From: Planctomyces sp. SH-PL62
Lineage (GTDB): Bacteria > Planctomycetota > Planctomycetia > Isosphaerales > Isosphaeraceae
NCBI RefSeq assembly: GCF_001610895.1
Contig: NZ_CP011273.1
Location: 4,154,001 to 4,218,000, forward strand
Reading direction: 5' to 3'
Length of the DNA stretch: 64,000 nucleotides
Shown here: positions 8,882-17,426 of the stretch, one piece after another
How the letters are laid out: the number at the start of each line of letters is the position of its first letter
How positions within the stretch are numbered: position 1 is the stretch's first letter
Program-made: the position numbers and the translations under genes
Notes under the pieces: generated by a model
The model's database searches: none
The model's input: the letters and a program-made list of their open reading frames with translations, nothing else
Told to the model about the DNA's origin: nothing

Positions 8882-9364
8882 ATGGGTTTCCTGCGCGCGC
8901 TCAGGGGGTTTCTCACCGACAAGTCCCGCCTTAACGACTCGGAGGAATCGCTGGAGCGATTTCGCAGCGTCTGGGGCCTGGAGCCGGAAGAGGAGGCGAG
9001 CAAATCCGCCCCGGGGCCCGACGCCAGCTCCGCCTCCGAATTCGACAGGGTCCAGTGGCGGCGCAAGCTCCATCACATCTTCGAGAAGTACCCCGCATCC
9101 AGCGGCGAATGGCCCGTCCTCATGAGGGAGGCGAGGGCCCTGAACCTGGACGACGACTGGGTCGCCGCCGGGATGAGGGAGGAATTCACCATGATGATCC
9201 GGGGCCTCATCGCCGATCGGCGATTGAGCGAGGAGGAGCAGGCCCGCCTCGAAGCGGCCCGCAAGCTGATCGGCCTCGATCTCGAGCAGGCGGGAGACCT
9301 CGTCCGCTCGGTGGTCGCGGAGGCGGAGCGATTCTTCGGCTCCGACGTCGTCATCGATTCCTGA
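8882..9364 (+). CDS. TerB-like hypothetical protein
   Basis: This 160-residue, charged, probably cytoplasmic protein has no signal peptide. The C-terminal half (IRGLIADRRLSEEEQARLEAA then a short helix) resembles the helical TerB/DjlA-like fold, where an acidic loop follows the first helix pair. That assignment is weak. The first 60 residues contain a Ser/Pro/Ala linker. It begins 74 bp after the beta-lactamase-like gene on the same strand and may be co-transcribed with it; GAGGGAGG lies just upstream of the ATG. No function is claimed. Confidence 0.65.
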   Translation: MGFLRALRGFLTDKSRLNDSEESLERFRSVWGLEPEEEASKSAPGPDASSASEFDRVQWRRKLHHIFEKYPASSGEWPVLMREARALNLDDDWVAAGMREEFTMMIRGLIADRRLSEEEQARLEAARKLIGLDLEQAGDLVRSVVAEAERFFGSDVVIDS

Positions 9365-9389
9365 GCCGCCGCGCGCCTCGATTTCCTCC

Positions 9390-9776
9390 TCAGCGGAGGG
9401 TGTCCGGGAGGGCCTGCGGCCGGCCGTCGCGGTCGACGCAGGCGAGCGTCGTGGTCCCTTCGGCGAGCAAGACTCCGTCACGCATCAGCTTGTACTCGTG
9501 TACGATCTTGACGTGGGTGACCCGCGCCACCGAGGTCCGCAAGGTCAGCAGGTCGTCGTACCGGGCCGGTTGCCGGAACTTGCACTCGAGATTCACGATC
9601 ACCAGGAAGAACCCGGAGTCCTCGATCTCCCGATAGCTCTCGCCTCGGGACCTCAGGAGTTCGGTCCGCCCGGCCTCGAAGTAGATCGCGTAATTCGCGT
9701 GGTGCAAGAGCCCCATGCGGTCGGTCTCCGCGTAACGGACGCGGATCTCGGTGTCGCAACTGACGACCTGACTCAT
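9390..9776 (-). CDS. hot-dog fold acyl-CoA thioesterase (YbgC/4HBT-like)
   Basis: This 128-residue single-domain hot-dog thioesterase has the 4-hydroxybenzoyl-CoA thioesterase signature. VRYAETDRMGLLHHANYAIYF contains the catalytic-type Asp and the conserved HHANY, and FEAGRTELLR follows. Length fits the family (about 130-140). It probably hydrolyses short or aromatic acyl-CoAs in the cytoplasm; in proteobacteria a homologue sits with tol-pal, but no tol gene is seen here. It converges on the TerB-like gene with a 25-bp gap. Confidence 0.87.
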   Translation of the reverse strand: MSQVVSCDTEIRVRYAETDRMGLLHHANYAIYFEAGRTELLRSRGESYREIEDSGFFLVIVNLECKFRQPARYDDLLTLRTSVARVTHVKIVHEYKLMRDGVLLAEGTTTLACVDRDGRPQALPDTLR

Positions 9777-9827
9777 CGCTCGCCTCTCAAGGATTCCAGG
9801 AGGACGCCCCGCCGTCCGGCCGGGACG

Positions 9828-10553
9828 TCACCGCCTCGTCGCCCCCTCCTCGGCGGCCGTTCGCTCGGCCGTCGGGGGGGTGATCACGATCAGGGGGTAA
9901 GGGTCGTAGGGCCAGGCTTCTCGGCTCGGGTTTCCGGGGCGATACCCCGATTCGGCCCAGCGGCGGAACACCTCGGGGCGGTGCTCGACCCCCTCGGCTT
10001 TCAGCCACGCCTCGTACTGGTCGATCGCCTCCGACATGATCCGACCGTCGCCGATCGGCGCGTAGAGATATCGCAAGGCCAGCTCGTCGCGAGCGTCATC
10101 GAGCGTCGAGCCGTCGCGGAGCAGCTCGGCGATCGCCGAGACCAGGCCCGTCCGTTCCGATCCCCAGGCGCAATGGATCAGGACGGGGTAGCTCATCTCG
10201 TCGAGCGCCTTGACCAGCGTGCGGAGCTGGATGCGGGACATCCAGATGCACGACGAGAGCGAGACGTCGATCTGGGTGGCGCCGGCGTCGAGCGCCGCGG
10301 CCCGCTCCTCGCGATACCAGGACTGATCCGGATTCGACCCCCGAAGGTTGAGGACCGTGCGGATCTCCCGCTCACGAAGGGTCTTCGTCAGCCGGGCCGC
10401 CGACATCTGCGCCGACCGATAGACCCGCCCCGGCTGCACGATCCCGAAGTTGTCGTGGGCCTGGTTCCAGCCGATCCAGGCCGTCGGAGTCAGGATCAGC
10501 AAGGCGACCGCCGCCAGAGTCCTTCGGACGATCCGTCTTCGCGTGCTTACCAC
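9828..10553 (-). CDS. membrane-anchored CX5R protein phosphatase (dual-specificity type), second of pair
   Basis: This 241-residue protein has an N-terminal basic stretch and one membrane segment (about 10-28). A tyrosine/dual-specificity phosphatase domain follows, with a PGRVYRSAQM entry motif and the P-loop HCAWGSERTG (Cys, five residues, Arg). I chose the GTG at 10553: GGGAGG lies seven bases upstream and the membrane segment follows directly. An open frame continues to 10622 but reads as shadow sequence. Its 5' end lies inside the 3' part of the upstream phosphatase frame. Substrate could be phosphoprotein or a phosphorylated small molecule. Confidence 0.8.
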   Translation of the reverse strand: MVSTRRRIVRRTLAAVALLILTPTAWIGWNQAHDNFGIVQPGRVYRSAQMSAARLTKTLREREIRTVLNLRGSNPDQSWYREERAAALDAGATQIDVSLSSCIWMSRIQLRTLVKALDEMSYPVLIHCAWGSERTGLVSAIAELLRDGSTLDDARDELALRYLYAPIGDGRIMSEAIDQYEAWLKAEGVEHRPEVFRRWAESGYRPGNPSREAWPYDPYPLIVITPPTAERTAAEEGATRR

Positions 10554-11154
10554 TCCCGACCTCCCAGTAACCGCTGCCGGGCTCCGGCGACAGCGTCGCC
10601 TGCACCCTCGCGAATTCTTCAATCAGGAACTGATCGTTGCGATCGACGACCGCCTCGGGGCGAGCCCACGAGTAGCTGGAGACGGTCTCCCACGCCTGCT
10701 CCGCCGTGTAGCCCTCATGGCGGATCAGATAGGCCGCGTGGGCCAGGCTGGTCCGGTGATGGCCGGCGACGCAGTGGAAAAAGACCGGCTGGCGCGACGG
10801 ATCGGCCAGCAAATCGGCCGCGATCGCCATCTGCTCGACCGTCGCTCGGGAGCCGCGCATGGGCACGATCACCCAGTCCAGGCCTCGCTCGCGGACGACC
10901 CCGCTCTGGCTGATGAACTTGTCGTCGGTGGTGTTGATCGCCGTCAGAGTGACGATCGTCTTGATCCCCTCTCGGGAGACCAGCCGCCGAAGCGGGGCGG
11001 GCTGCTGCCAGGCACCGCGTACCAGGCGACCCGGTTGGATCACCTGCACCCGCTTCTCCAGCAACTGATCGCGAAAGACGACCAGGCCCACCGTCACGCC
11101 TGCGATCAGCAGGGCGGCCTTGGCAAGCGTCAGGAACGGTCGACGACGGACCAC
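10372..11154 (-). CDS. membrane-anchored CX5R protein phosphatase, first of pair, with overrunning C-terminus
   Basis: This 260-residue protein starts at a GTG at 11154 with AAGGAG five bases upstream. It has one membrane segment (about 8-26), a PGRLVRGAW entry motif and the phosphatase P-loop HCVAGHHRT. It is a diverged paralogue of the next gene. From about residue 200 the frame continues for some 60 residues across the start of the downstream gene, in sequence that looks non-native (Gly/Asp/Arg-rich). A stop TAA lies in the neighbouring frame exactly at the downstream start. The C-terminal end is therefore either a true 182-nt overlap or the result of a frameshift in the genome or assembly. 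Confidence 0.72.
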   Translation of the reverse strand: MVRRRPFLTLAKAALLIAGVTVGLVVFRDQLLEKRVQVIQPGRLVRGAWQQPAPLRRLVSREGIKTIVTLTAINTTDDKFISQSGVVRERGLDWVIVPMRGSRATVEQMAIAADLLADPSRQPVFFHCVAGHHRTSLAHAAYLIRHEGYTAEQAWETVSSYSWARPEAVVDRNDQFLIEEFARVQATLSPEPGSGYWEVGSGKHAKTDRPKDSGGGRLADPDSDGLDRLEPGPRQLRDRAAGAGLSVGADVGGPADEDPS

Positions 11155-11474
11155 GCAGGCTCCTTCCCGGTGGAGAACGTACGGGTTCGGGATCGGCGGC
11201 CTCGACGCACGCCGGCTCCAGGTCGACGGGATTGTATCCGCAGCGCACTTTCCGGCAAGATCAACACCCCGGGCGACGACCTCGGCGACGTCCGCGCGCA
11301 CCCCGACATTCGCGTCGCTTGACCCAGGATGGGCGCGCACCCCGATCGGGGCGTCGCGCGACCCATGGTCGTGGCGGCGTGGTCGTGCTCGATGGTAATT
11401 GGGCAGTTGGTCGAGTGGGTTCGGACGGCGGAGGGGTGGCCCCCGATGACGGGAGCTGAGGCGGCGCGGACTAC
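11155..11474. other. intergenic, no gene seen
   Basis: This 320-bp stretch lies between the phosphatase start and the end of the XRE regulator gene. Short open frames exist on both strands but lack ribosome sites and read as biased sequence. A repeated 'cgcgcaccccgac/cgcgcaccccgat' phrase near 11297-11349 is the only pattern noted. It must hold the promoter of the phosphatase pair, but no convincing -35/-10 was found. Confidence 0.5.
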
Positions 11475-11969
11475 TTACTCACCGGAAGCCTGGGAGCGCG
11501 AGCGGCGTCGGCCGGTGTCGGCGTCCATCGCCGCCAGATGGTGCGACATCCCGCTCTGGACCGGCGGCGGAATGATCGGCAGGAGCCGGAACGATTCCTC
11601 GACGATCCGGGCGATGCCGTCCGCCAGGGGGGAGGCCAGCAGGAGGCGGAACTTCTCCATCAGCTCCTCCCCGCGTTCGGTCGTCGGCAGGCGCTCGGCG
11701 CTGGCCAGGCCACTGAAGGAGGGGGCGGTGAGGGTCGATTCCATCCCGTCAGGGTTCTCGCCCAGCAGCGGCGTGGAGTCCAGGAGCACTTCCAACGGCA
11801 CGCCCAAAGCCCTGGAGATCCGACGCAGGGTCCCCGCCTGGGGCTTGCTGGTATTGCCCCGCTCGATCTGGTAAAGCGCGGTCCGGGAGATTTTGGCCCG
11901 GTTCGCGAGTTCGTCCGGCCCCCAACCCTTGGCGTAGCGGAGGTCGCGAATTCGTTTGGCAAGATTCAT
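11475..11969 (-). CDS. XRE-family helix-turn-helix regulator
   Basis: This 164-residue protein has an N-terminal Cro/C1-type HTH domain (about 6-60), with the recognition-helix region ISRTALYQIERGNTSKP and the following ISRALGVPLEVLL. The C-terminal 100 residues are of unknown fold and probably handle oligomerisation or a ligand. The start ATG at 11969 places the HTH at residue 6. Upstream lies an 836-bp gene-free stretch containing a plausible promoter at 12071-12098. The gene most likely regulates itself or the flanking genes. Confidence 0.87.
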   Translation of the reverse strand: MNLAKRIRDLRYAKGWGPDELANRAKISRTALYQIERGNTSKPQAGTLRRISRALGVPLEVLLDSTPLLGENPDGMESTLTAPSFSGLASAERLPTTERGEELMEKFRLLLASPLADGIARIVEESFRLLPIIPPPVQSGMSHHLAAMDADTGRRRSRSQASGE

Positions 11970-12805
11970 GGCAAGTCTCGTTTCTCACAGGCGGGATCGA
12001 CGTCATTAGACCGAGATGTTTCGGGGAGACTCGCCCGAATTTGCGACGAGAACCTCCCGAGGTATTAGGAATAGTACAACTCCACCAAAAAAAATCAATT
12101 GCGAAATGGACAGGATGGCCAAGAAAGGAATATCGGACTCCGTTTAAGCGGGCATTGGCGATTTTCCAGGGGTTTCAACCCGATTACGCCGCTTCCCCCG
12201 AGGGTGGACGGGACTCGGATTTCGGCTCGATAAATCGAGAAAGCGCCGTATCGGAACCCGCCGGGGTCACCGACTCCATCCATCAAGCCTGGATGCAAGT
12301 CGAGCTACGCTCACGGTTTTGCGGCGTTTGGACGGGCGACGTCAGGATCGCTTCGATGCGTGGCCGCATTAATTTGAATCGAACGCGACGGTATATTCAG
12401 GCGTGTCGATGACCCCGATCGATGGGAAGGGGCACCATTTCCACGGTGAATGTTCAGGATCAAAGCGTAGTGAATATCTGGAAATGAAAAGGGTTGCTTT
12501 GCGAACGCGCCGCGGCGCGACGTCATCCATCGGATCGAATCTTGCAGTCGCGTTCATGCAGGGATCCGACAGATCGTCGGAAACCGTCGAGATGTCTGAT
12601 TCCGCCGAATTTAAAGGAAAAATCGGCTGTCGCCATGTAAGATGCGGCTCCTCTCCTCGTTGTCTCTTCGTGGGCGGCATCGGCTCCCGATCGCGGGCCG
12701 ATGGGAGCGTCCGCGGCGATGGCGATGCTCGAGGTCGGGCTCCGATCCCGGCGGGGGAGGTCGCCCTCTCGAGTCGGATCCCTCTGAATTAACATCGAGG
12801 CCGAG
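11970..12805. other. 836-bp gene-free region, AT-richer than surroundings
   Basis: No convincing coding frame was found. Two plus-strand open frames (12041-12412 and 12403-12792) have atypical composition and no recognisable motif. The sequence is visibly richer in A and T than its neighbours, including a run of eight A at 12087-12094. It separates the XRE regulator from a divergent gene of unknown family, so operators or a small RNA are possible, but neither could be demonstrated. Confidence 0.5.
12071..12098 (-). promoter_or_regulatory. candidate sigma-70 promoter of the XRE gene
   Basis: Read on the minus strand, TTGATT and TACTAT are separated by 16 bases, matching the -35 and -10 consensus at four of six positions each. 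It points at the XRE start about 100 bp downstream. This is motif evidence only. Confidence 0.3.
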
Positions 12806-13420
12806 ATGATCTCCAACAATCGGGTCGCGACGGCGTCCCTGAGGAATCGCGAGGGAACGGCGGGGGCGGAACCGACTCCCGCACCGGCTTATCGCGTCGG
12901 AGAGCGATTCCTGCCGGATCGGACTTCTTGGCCCGAAGGAGCCCAGTATGGATATGGAGGTTGCGGCCACTCGTTGACGGTCTTCACGCCGGCCCCGGGG
13001 GATCGGCTCATAGAGGACGTTCGTCAGGGAGACGCCCGATTCGCGCTGACGGTGATTGGACCTCTCTTCTTCCTGGCCTATCGCTTCGGTGAGTCGGTCG
13101 TCTGGAGCGACGTCCCCTATGTCTGGCACCTTCAGCATTCCGAGACTCGCGCCGTCCCGCCTCGCGACGGCTCGCCGGAGACTCGGGCCTTGCTCTGGAT
13201 CTCACTCGTCGGGACCGATGACGGGCTCATCCACGCGCAGCGAGGCGTGACCCTCAGCCCCGGCTTCACCCGGGCGCTGCACGACGCGATCCGGGACCAG
13301 GCGAACTCGACCTTCGATCCTCTGGAATGCACGCTGTCGATGGCCGAGGCCAACCGTGAGCGAGCAAGCGTCGGGCAACGGATCCAGCAAGCCTCGGCCT
13401 GGACGAAGGGGAATAGCTGA
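12806..13420 (+). CDS. conserved-looking protein of unknown function
   Basis: I do not recognise a family in this 204-residue protein. The region from about residue 30 to 135 has a balanced composition with many aromatic and hydrophobic residues (YGYGGCGHSLTVF; FALTVIGPLFFLAYRF; DVPYVWHLQ), unlike the shadow frames around it. It looks like a compact globular domain, about 160-170 residues, with a polar C-terminal tail. There is no signal peptide. It starts 836 bp from the divergent XRE regulator and could be its target. The start at 12806 is the first in frame and is not strongly marked by a ribosome site. Confidence 0.6.
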   Translation: MISNNRVATASLRNREGTAGAEPTPAPAYRVGERFLPDRTSWPEGAQYGYGGCGHSLTVFTPAPGDRLIEDVRQGDARFALTVIGPLFFLAYRFGESVVWSDVPYVWHLQHSETRAVPPRDGSPETRALLWISLVGTDDGLIHAQRGVTLSPGFTRALHDAIRDQANSTFDPLECTLSMAEANRERASVGQRIQQASAWTKGNS

Positions 13421-13440
13421 GACGCGCCGTCCCGCCGAGG

Positions 13441-13470
13441 CGCCCAGTCGAGCCTTGTCGACCTGGGGCG
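13441..13470. terminator. bulged hairpin between convergent genes
   Basis: The 50-bp gap between the unknown gene and the convergent glycosyltransferase gene folds into a hairpin with a five-pair inner stem (GTCGA with TCGAC, loop GCCTTG) and a GC outer stem interrupted by single-base bulges. There is no U tract. Position between converging stops supports a terminator role. Confidence 0.4.
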
Positions 13471-14655
13471 TCAGGTCGCCGCGATCGCGTCCCCGATGCC
13501 GAGCACCCCGGCCCAGAGTTCCTCATAGCGCGCGACCATCCGGGAAGTGGCGAAATCGGATTCGACGCGAAGCCGGCCGGCTCCGCCCATTCTCCTACCG
13601 ACCTCCCGATCGGCCAGCGCCGTTCGGATCGCCTCGGCGAGCGTTGGAGCGTCGCCGATGGGCACGAGCCAGCCGGTTCGTCCAGGGGTCACGAGATCCA
13701 CGGACCCTTCGACGGCCGTCGAGACGACCGGGAGCCTTGCGGCCATCGCCTCCAGGACCACATTCGGCATCCCCTCCCAGTGGGCCGCGTGGATCAGCAG
13801 GTCGGCCGATCGCATCAACGACGGAACGTCGCCCCGCCGACCGAGGATGAGGACCCGGCTTGAAAGTCCCGGTCTGGACGCGACCTGATCGTGGAGCCAT
13901 CCCATCAGGGGGCCGTCGCCGACGATCGCCAGCCGCCACGATCCCGACGACTCGCCGACGCGTTCGACGGCGTCCAGAAGGTCGGGCAGCCCTTTCTGAA
14001 CGTCGAGTCGACCCACGGTCAGGGCCAGGTAGGCCTCATCGGGAACGCCCAGGCTTTCACGGGGCGTGGGGGCGGCCTCATCGAACCGCGAGGGATCGAC
14101 GCCGTTGGGGATGACCGTCAGCCGGTCCGGGTCGAGGCCCCCCTGCTCCACGCTGAACCGCCGAACCCCTTCCGATACGCAGACCGATCCGCACCCCAGG
14201 CGATTCGTCAGGCGGTCGAGCGTCAGATGCCAGCGTTTCTGATGCTCGGCCACGCGGAGCCCTCCCAGGATCCAGGGCGAGCCCGCCAACGGACCCGCCA
14301 GGCGGGACAGGACATTGGAGTGGAAGAGGAAACTCTGAACCAGGGCGGGCCGATGGCGACGCAGCGCCTTCGCCAGCCTGATGATCCCGAGGTCTGGGCG
14401 ACGCCGGCTCAGGCCCAAGCTTTCACAGGGGACGCCGGCCGCCCGGATCGTGGCTGCCAACTCCCCCTCGTCGCTCAAGTTCACCACCAGGGGGGACCAT
14501 CGCCGGCGATCCAGCCCGATGGCGAGGCTGGCGAGGGCCCGTTCGGCCCCGCCGACGTCCAGGTCGGTGATGGTCAGGGCGATCGGGACGGGGGCGTCGG
14601 GCGGGGGACCGGGGCGGCGTCTCGCCGTCTCCAGGCGTCGCTTCAGGCTCTGCAC
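13471..14655 (-). CDS. glycosyltransferase family 4 (GT-B)
   Basis: This 394-residue GT-B glycosyltransferase has the N-terminal acceptor domain motif DVGGAERALASLA near residue 30. The C-terminal donor domain shows VIPNGVDPSRF, VGRLDVQKGLPDLL and the ExnE-type stretch EGMPNVVLEAMA. Such enzymes transfer a sugar from a nucleotide donor onto a lipid- or polysaccharide-linked acceptor at the cytoplasmic membrane face. No ATG is suitably placed; a GTG at 14655 is chosen because the conserved N-terminal strand begins about 25 residues later. It is divergent from queA with 96 bp between the starts. Confidence 0.83.
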   Translation of the reverse strand: MQSLKRRLETARRRPGPPPDAPVPIALTITDLDVGGAERALASLAIGLDRRRWSPLVVNLSDEGELAATIRAAGVPCESLGLSRRRPDLGIIRLAKALRRHRPALVQSFLFHSNVLSRLAGPLAGSPWILGGLRVAEHQKRWHLTLDRLTNRLGCGSVCVSEGVRRFSVEQGGLDPDRLTVIPNGVDPSRFDEAAPTPRESLGVPDEAYLALTVGRLDVQKGLPDLLDAVERVGESSGSWRLAIVGDGPLMGWLHDQVASRPGLSSRVLILGRRGDVPSLMRSADLLIHAAHWEGMPNVVLEAMAARLPVVSTAVEGSVDLVTPGRTGWLVPIGDAPTLAEAIRTALADREVGRRMGGAGRLRVESDFATSRMVARYEELWAGVLGIGDAIAAT

Positions 14656-14751
14656 GGTATACTCGTCGATTGGAGGGCCGTGGCGGCGACGTCGGCGTCC
14701 GCCCCGCCCGATTTTACCCCGGATCCGCGCCGAGAGAGAGCCCTGGCCGCC

Positions 14752-15807
14752 GTGTTGACCTCGGAATACGACTTCGAACTCCCCGAAGAGCTGATCGCGC
14801 AGCATCCCGTCGAGCCCCGCGACGCCTCCCGCCTCATGGTGGTCGACCGCCGCTCCGGGACGATCGCGCATCGTCGATTTGACGAGCTTCCCTCGCTGCT
14901 CGATGGGCGAGACGTCCTCGTCCGCAACGACTCGCGGGTCGTCCCCGCACGCCTGATCGGCCGCCGCGAGGCGACCGGAGGGAAGTGGGAGGGGCTTTTC
15001 CTGCGCGACGGCGACGACGGCCGCTGGGAGATCCTGGCGCGGACTCGGGGCCGTCCGGAGACCGGCGAGGTCGTGATCGTGGGCGAGTCTCCCGGGCTCC
15101 GCCTGGTTTTGGAAGGCCGCGGCCCTGCTGGGGCGTGGGTCGTCCGACCCGCTCCCGAGTCGCCCGAAGATCGCGGAGCGACCACGCTCGGTTTGCTCGA
15201 ACGTTACGGCCGTACCCCCCTCCCGCCCTATATTCGTCGCGGGATGGCGGGTACGGCCGACCTGCTCCGCTATCAGACCGTCTACGCCCGCCGGCCCGGC
15301 TCCGTCGCCGCACCCACGGCCGGGCTGCATTTCACCGACGACGTGTTCGCGAGGCTGGCGGCCGGTGGGGTCGCGAGGGCCGACGTGACCTTGCATGTGG
15401 GGGTCGGGACGTTTCGCCCGATCGAGACGCCGACCATCGAGGCCCACGAGATGCATGCGGAATGGGCCGAACTCGACGTGGGGACCGCCGAGCTCCTGAA
15501 CGCGAGGCGTGCCGACGGCGGTCGAATCGTAGCCGTCGGCACGACCTCGGCGCGGACGCTGGAGACGGCGGCGGCCTCGGGACGGGTGGAAGCCTTCCAG
15601 GGACGGACGAACCTGTTCATCCGGCCGGGCCACGTCTTCCACGCGGTCGACGCCCTGGTGACCAACTTCCACCTGCCGAGGAGCAGCCTGCTCGTCCTGG
15701 TCGCCTCCCTCGGGGGGCTCGACCTGATCCGGGAAGCGTACGCCGAGGCCGTCCGCTCACGCTACCGGTTCTACAGCTACGGAGACGCCATGCTCGTACT
15801 GGCGTGA
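14752..15807 (+). CDS. queA: S-adenosylmethionine:tRNA ribosyltransferase-isomerase
   Basis: This 351-residue QueA moves the ribosyl part of SAM onto 7-aminomethyl-deazaguanine in tRNA to make epoxyqueuosine. The full-length family pattern is present: YDFELPEELIAQHP at the N-terminus, RDASRLMVVDR, NDSRVVPARL, the central TPLPPYIRR, the APTAGLHFT motif, and a C-terminal LPRSSLLVLV followed by RYRFYSYGDAML. Length matches the usual 340-350. The GTG at 14752 is the start closest to the family N-terminus; an earlier GTG at 14680 would add about 24 unconserved residues. No other queuosine genes are in the window. Confidence 0.92.
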   Translation: MLTSEYDFELPEELIAQHPVEPRDASRLMVVDRRSGTIAHRRFDELPSLLDGRDVLVRNDSRVVPARLIGRREATGGKWEGLFLRDGDDGRWEILARTRGRPETGEVVIVGESPGLRLVLEGRGPAGAWVVRPAPESPEDRGATTLGLLERYGRTPLPPYIRRGMAGTADLLRYQTVYARRPGSVAAPTAGLHFTDDVFARLAAGGVARADVTLHVGVGTFRPIETPTIEAHEMHAEWAELDVGTAELLNARRADGGRIVAVGTTSARTLETAAASGRVEAFQGRTNLFIRPGHVFHAVDALVTNFHLPRSSLLVLVASLGGLDLIREAYAEAVRSRYRFYSYGDAMLVLA

Positions 15808-15829
15808 TCGCGGAGCGCGCCGGGGACGC

Positions 15830-16687
15830 TCAGCGACCGGCCGGCTCGACCACCTCTTCCAGATCGTGGATCAGCTTGCGAAGAGCCTGGTTCTCAAGCT
15901 GGCGGACGCGCTCGCGGGTCAGGCCGAGCTGCTCGCCGACCTCGCGCAGGGTCATCGGGTCGTAAGGCTCCAGGCCGAACCGCATGCGGACGACGGCGGC
16001 CTCGCGGTCGTCGAGGGCGTCGAGACGGTCGAAGACCCGCTCCAGGTCGTCGGCCTCGATCATCTGATCTTCCGGGGCCTTCCCGCGATCGTCGGTCAGG
16101 ATGTCGTCGAGGATCGGCTTGTCGTCTTCCGAGTTCTCGAGCTGGTGGGTGAGGCTGTTGACCCGGATGGCCTTGGCCACGATCCCGATCTTCTTCTTCG
16201 AGAGCTTGAGCGCCTTGCCGACCTCCTCGATGGTAGGCTGGCGGCCCATTCGTTCGGTCAGGATGGCGGAGGCCCGCTTCCATTTGGCCAGCAGGCTCAC
16301 CATGTAGGCCGGGAGCCGGATCGGCTTCCCGTTGTTCATCACGGCGCGGCGGATCGACTGCTTGATCCAGTAGCTGGCGTAGGTGCTGAAGCGGGTGTCC
16401 ATCTGGCCGTCGAAGCCTTCCACGGCGCGCATCAGCCCGAGGTTGCCTTCCTCGATGAGGTCCTCGATGTTCAGACCCTTGCCCAGGTAGCCCCGGGCGA
16501 TATTCACGACGAGCCGGAGGTTGGCCTTGACCATGTGCTCGCGGGCGTAAGGGTCGCCGGCCGCGACCTTTTCGGAGAGCTCCCGCTCTTCCTCGGCGGA
16601 GAGGAGCGGCGTGGCGTTGATCTCCGTGAGGTAGATCTGGAGAGGGGAGCCGCCCAGCTCGCGGCGATTCGAGTTCTTGGAAACCAT
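15830..16687 (-). CDS. RNA polymerase sigma factor, RpoD/SigA family (group 2-like)
   Basis: This 285-residue sigma-70 factor begins with region 1.2 (SPLQIYLTEINATPLLSAEEE). Region 2 follows (IEEGNLGLMRAVEGFD, then FSTYASYWIKQSIRRA), then region 3, and region 4 with its HTH (TLREVGEQLGLTRERVRQLE). It lacks region 1.1 and the long non-conserved insert of housekeeping RpoD, which suggests an alternative group-2 factor, although compact primary factors exist in some phyla. It ends 23 bp from the convergent queA stop. A candidate promoter with a perfect TTGACA lies upstream. Confidence 0.9.
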   Translation of the reverse strand: MVSKNSNRRELGGSPLQIYLTEINATPLLSAEEERELSEKVAAGDPYAREHMVKANLRLVVNIARGYLGKGLNIEDLIEEGNLGLMRAVEGFDGQMDTRFSTYASYWIKQSIRRAVMNNGKPIRLPAYMVSLLAKWKRASAILTERMGRQPTIEEVGKALKLSKKKIGIVAKAIRVNSLTHQLENSEDDKPILDDILTDDRGKAPEDQMIEADDLERVFDRLDALDDREAAVVRMRFGLEPYDPMTLREVGEQLGLTRERVRQLENQALRKLIHDLEEVVEPAGR

Positions 16688-17058
16688 CTGAGGATACTCC
16701 TGGAAAGTCCACGTCGGCTCCGAGGCGGCGACCTCGCCGGCTCCGCGCGAGGCTCGGACTGGCTCGTCCTGAATACCGTAAGACGTCCAGAACCCCTGTC
16801 AACAAAATGAGCGCATGGGAGGATGGCCTGGAGTTGACGACCGGACGAAGGGGTTGCGGCCGGTCGTTTCGCGAGGAGGGGGCGGGAGGTGCGTCCGGCT
16901 CCCGGCCGGCGACTTCGGCTCATCGTCGACGGCGGGCGTTGCCGATGATCGTTTCGGATCGGGGCGATCAGGTTCGGCCCCGAGCGCCCGAGGAGGGCTT
17001 CCAACCTCGCGGGGGTCGAACGGAATTCCAGGGACGGACTTTCGAGAAGGGATTCGTC
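16688..17058. other. intergenic, divergent promoter region
   Basis: These 371 bp separate the sigma factor from a small lipoprotein gene on the other strand. Apart from the sigma-70-like promoter at 16775-16802 nothing definite is seen. A long plus-strand open frame runs through it, but it lacks codon support upstream of 17059. Confidence 0.5.
16775..16802 (-). promoter_or_regulatory. candidate promoter of the sigma factor gene
   Basis: On the minus strand a perfect TTGACA (16797-16802) is followed after 16 bases by TACGGT (16775-16780), a weak -10 matching three of six positions. The implied leader is about 80-90 nt. This is motif evidence only. Confidence 0.4.
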
Positions 17059-17397
17059 ATGTTCAGGCTTCGTGACGCGGTGGCGGCCGTCGCGTTGATT
17101 TCGTGCGGGACCGGCTGCGCGACGTTCTGCGACGAGTGCGACGACTTCCCGGTCCCGGGCCGCTACGCGGCGATCCCCGGCTCCTACACCGGCCCGCCGC
17201 TCGAAGGCGAGCCCCGCGCGGCGGCCTACGGGACCGCGCCCCTCTCACCGACCGCGACCCGCGAATCCGGCACGACGCCGGCTCCGGCGTCGCTGGACGA
17301 CAGCGCGGGCAGCGGCTCGGCGATCGACGGCGGCGATTCGGTCAGCCCTCCCCCGCCCCCTCCGGCGGGCGCGGGGACGACCCCCTTCACGCCCTGA
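17059..17397 (+). CDS. small putative lipoprotein with Pro-rich tail
   Basis: This 112-residue protein starts at an ATG preceded by GAGAAGGG. A short hydrophobic signal (VAAVALISCGTGC) contains cysteines in lipobox-like context. Further cysteines in CATFCDECDD follow, and the rest is low complexity: Pro/Gly/Ser-rich with a run of eight prolines near the end. It looks like an envelope lipoprotein of no known family. The next small lipoprotein begins 29 bp downstream and probably shares its transcript. Confidence 0.6.
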   Translation: MFRLRDAVAAVALISCGTGCATFCDECDDFPVPGRYAAIPGSYTGPPLEGEPRAAAYGTAPLSPTATRESGTTPAPASLDDSAGSGSAIDGGDSVSPPPPPPAGAGTTPFTP

Positions 17398-17426
17398 CCC
17401 GTCCCACCCAAGGAAGGAATCGAATC

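Noticed and set aside
12041-12792. Two plus-strand open frames in the 836-bp gap
   Set aside because: Biased composition, no ribosome site and no motif.
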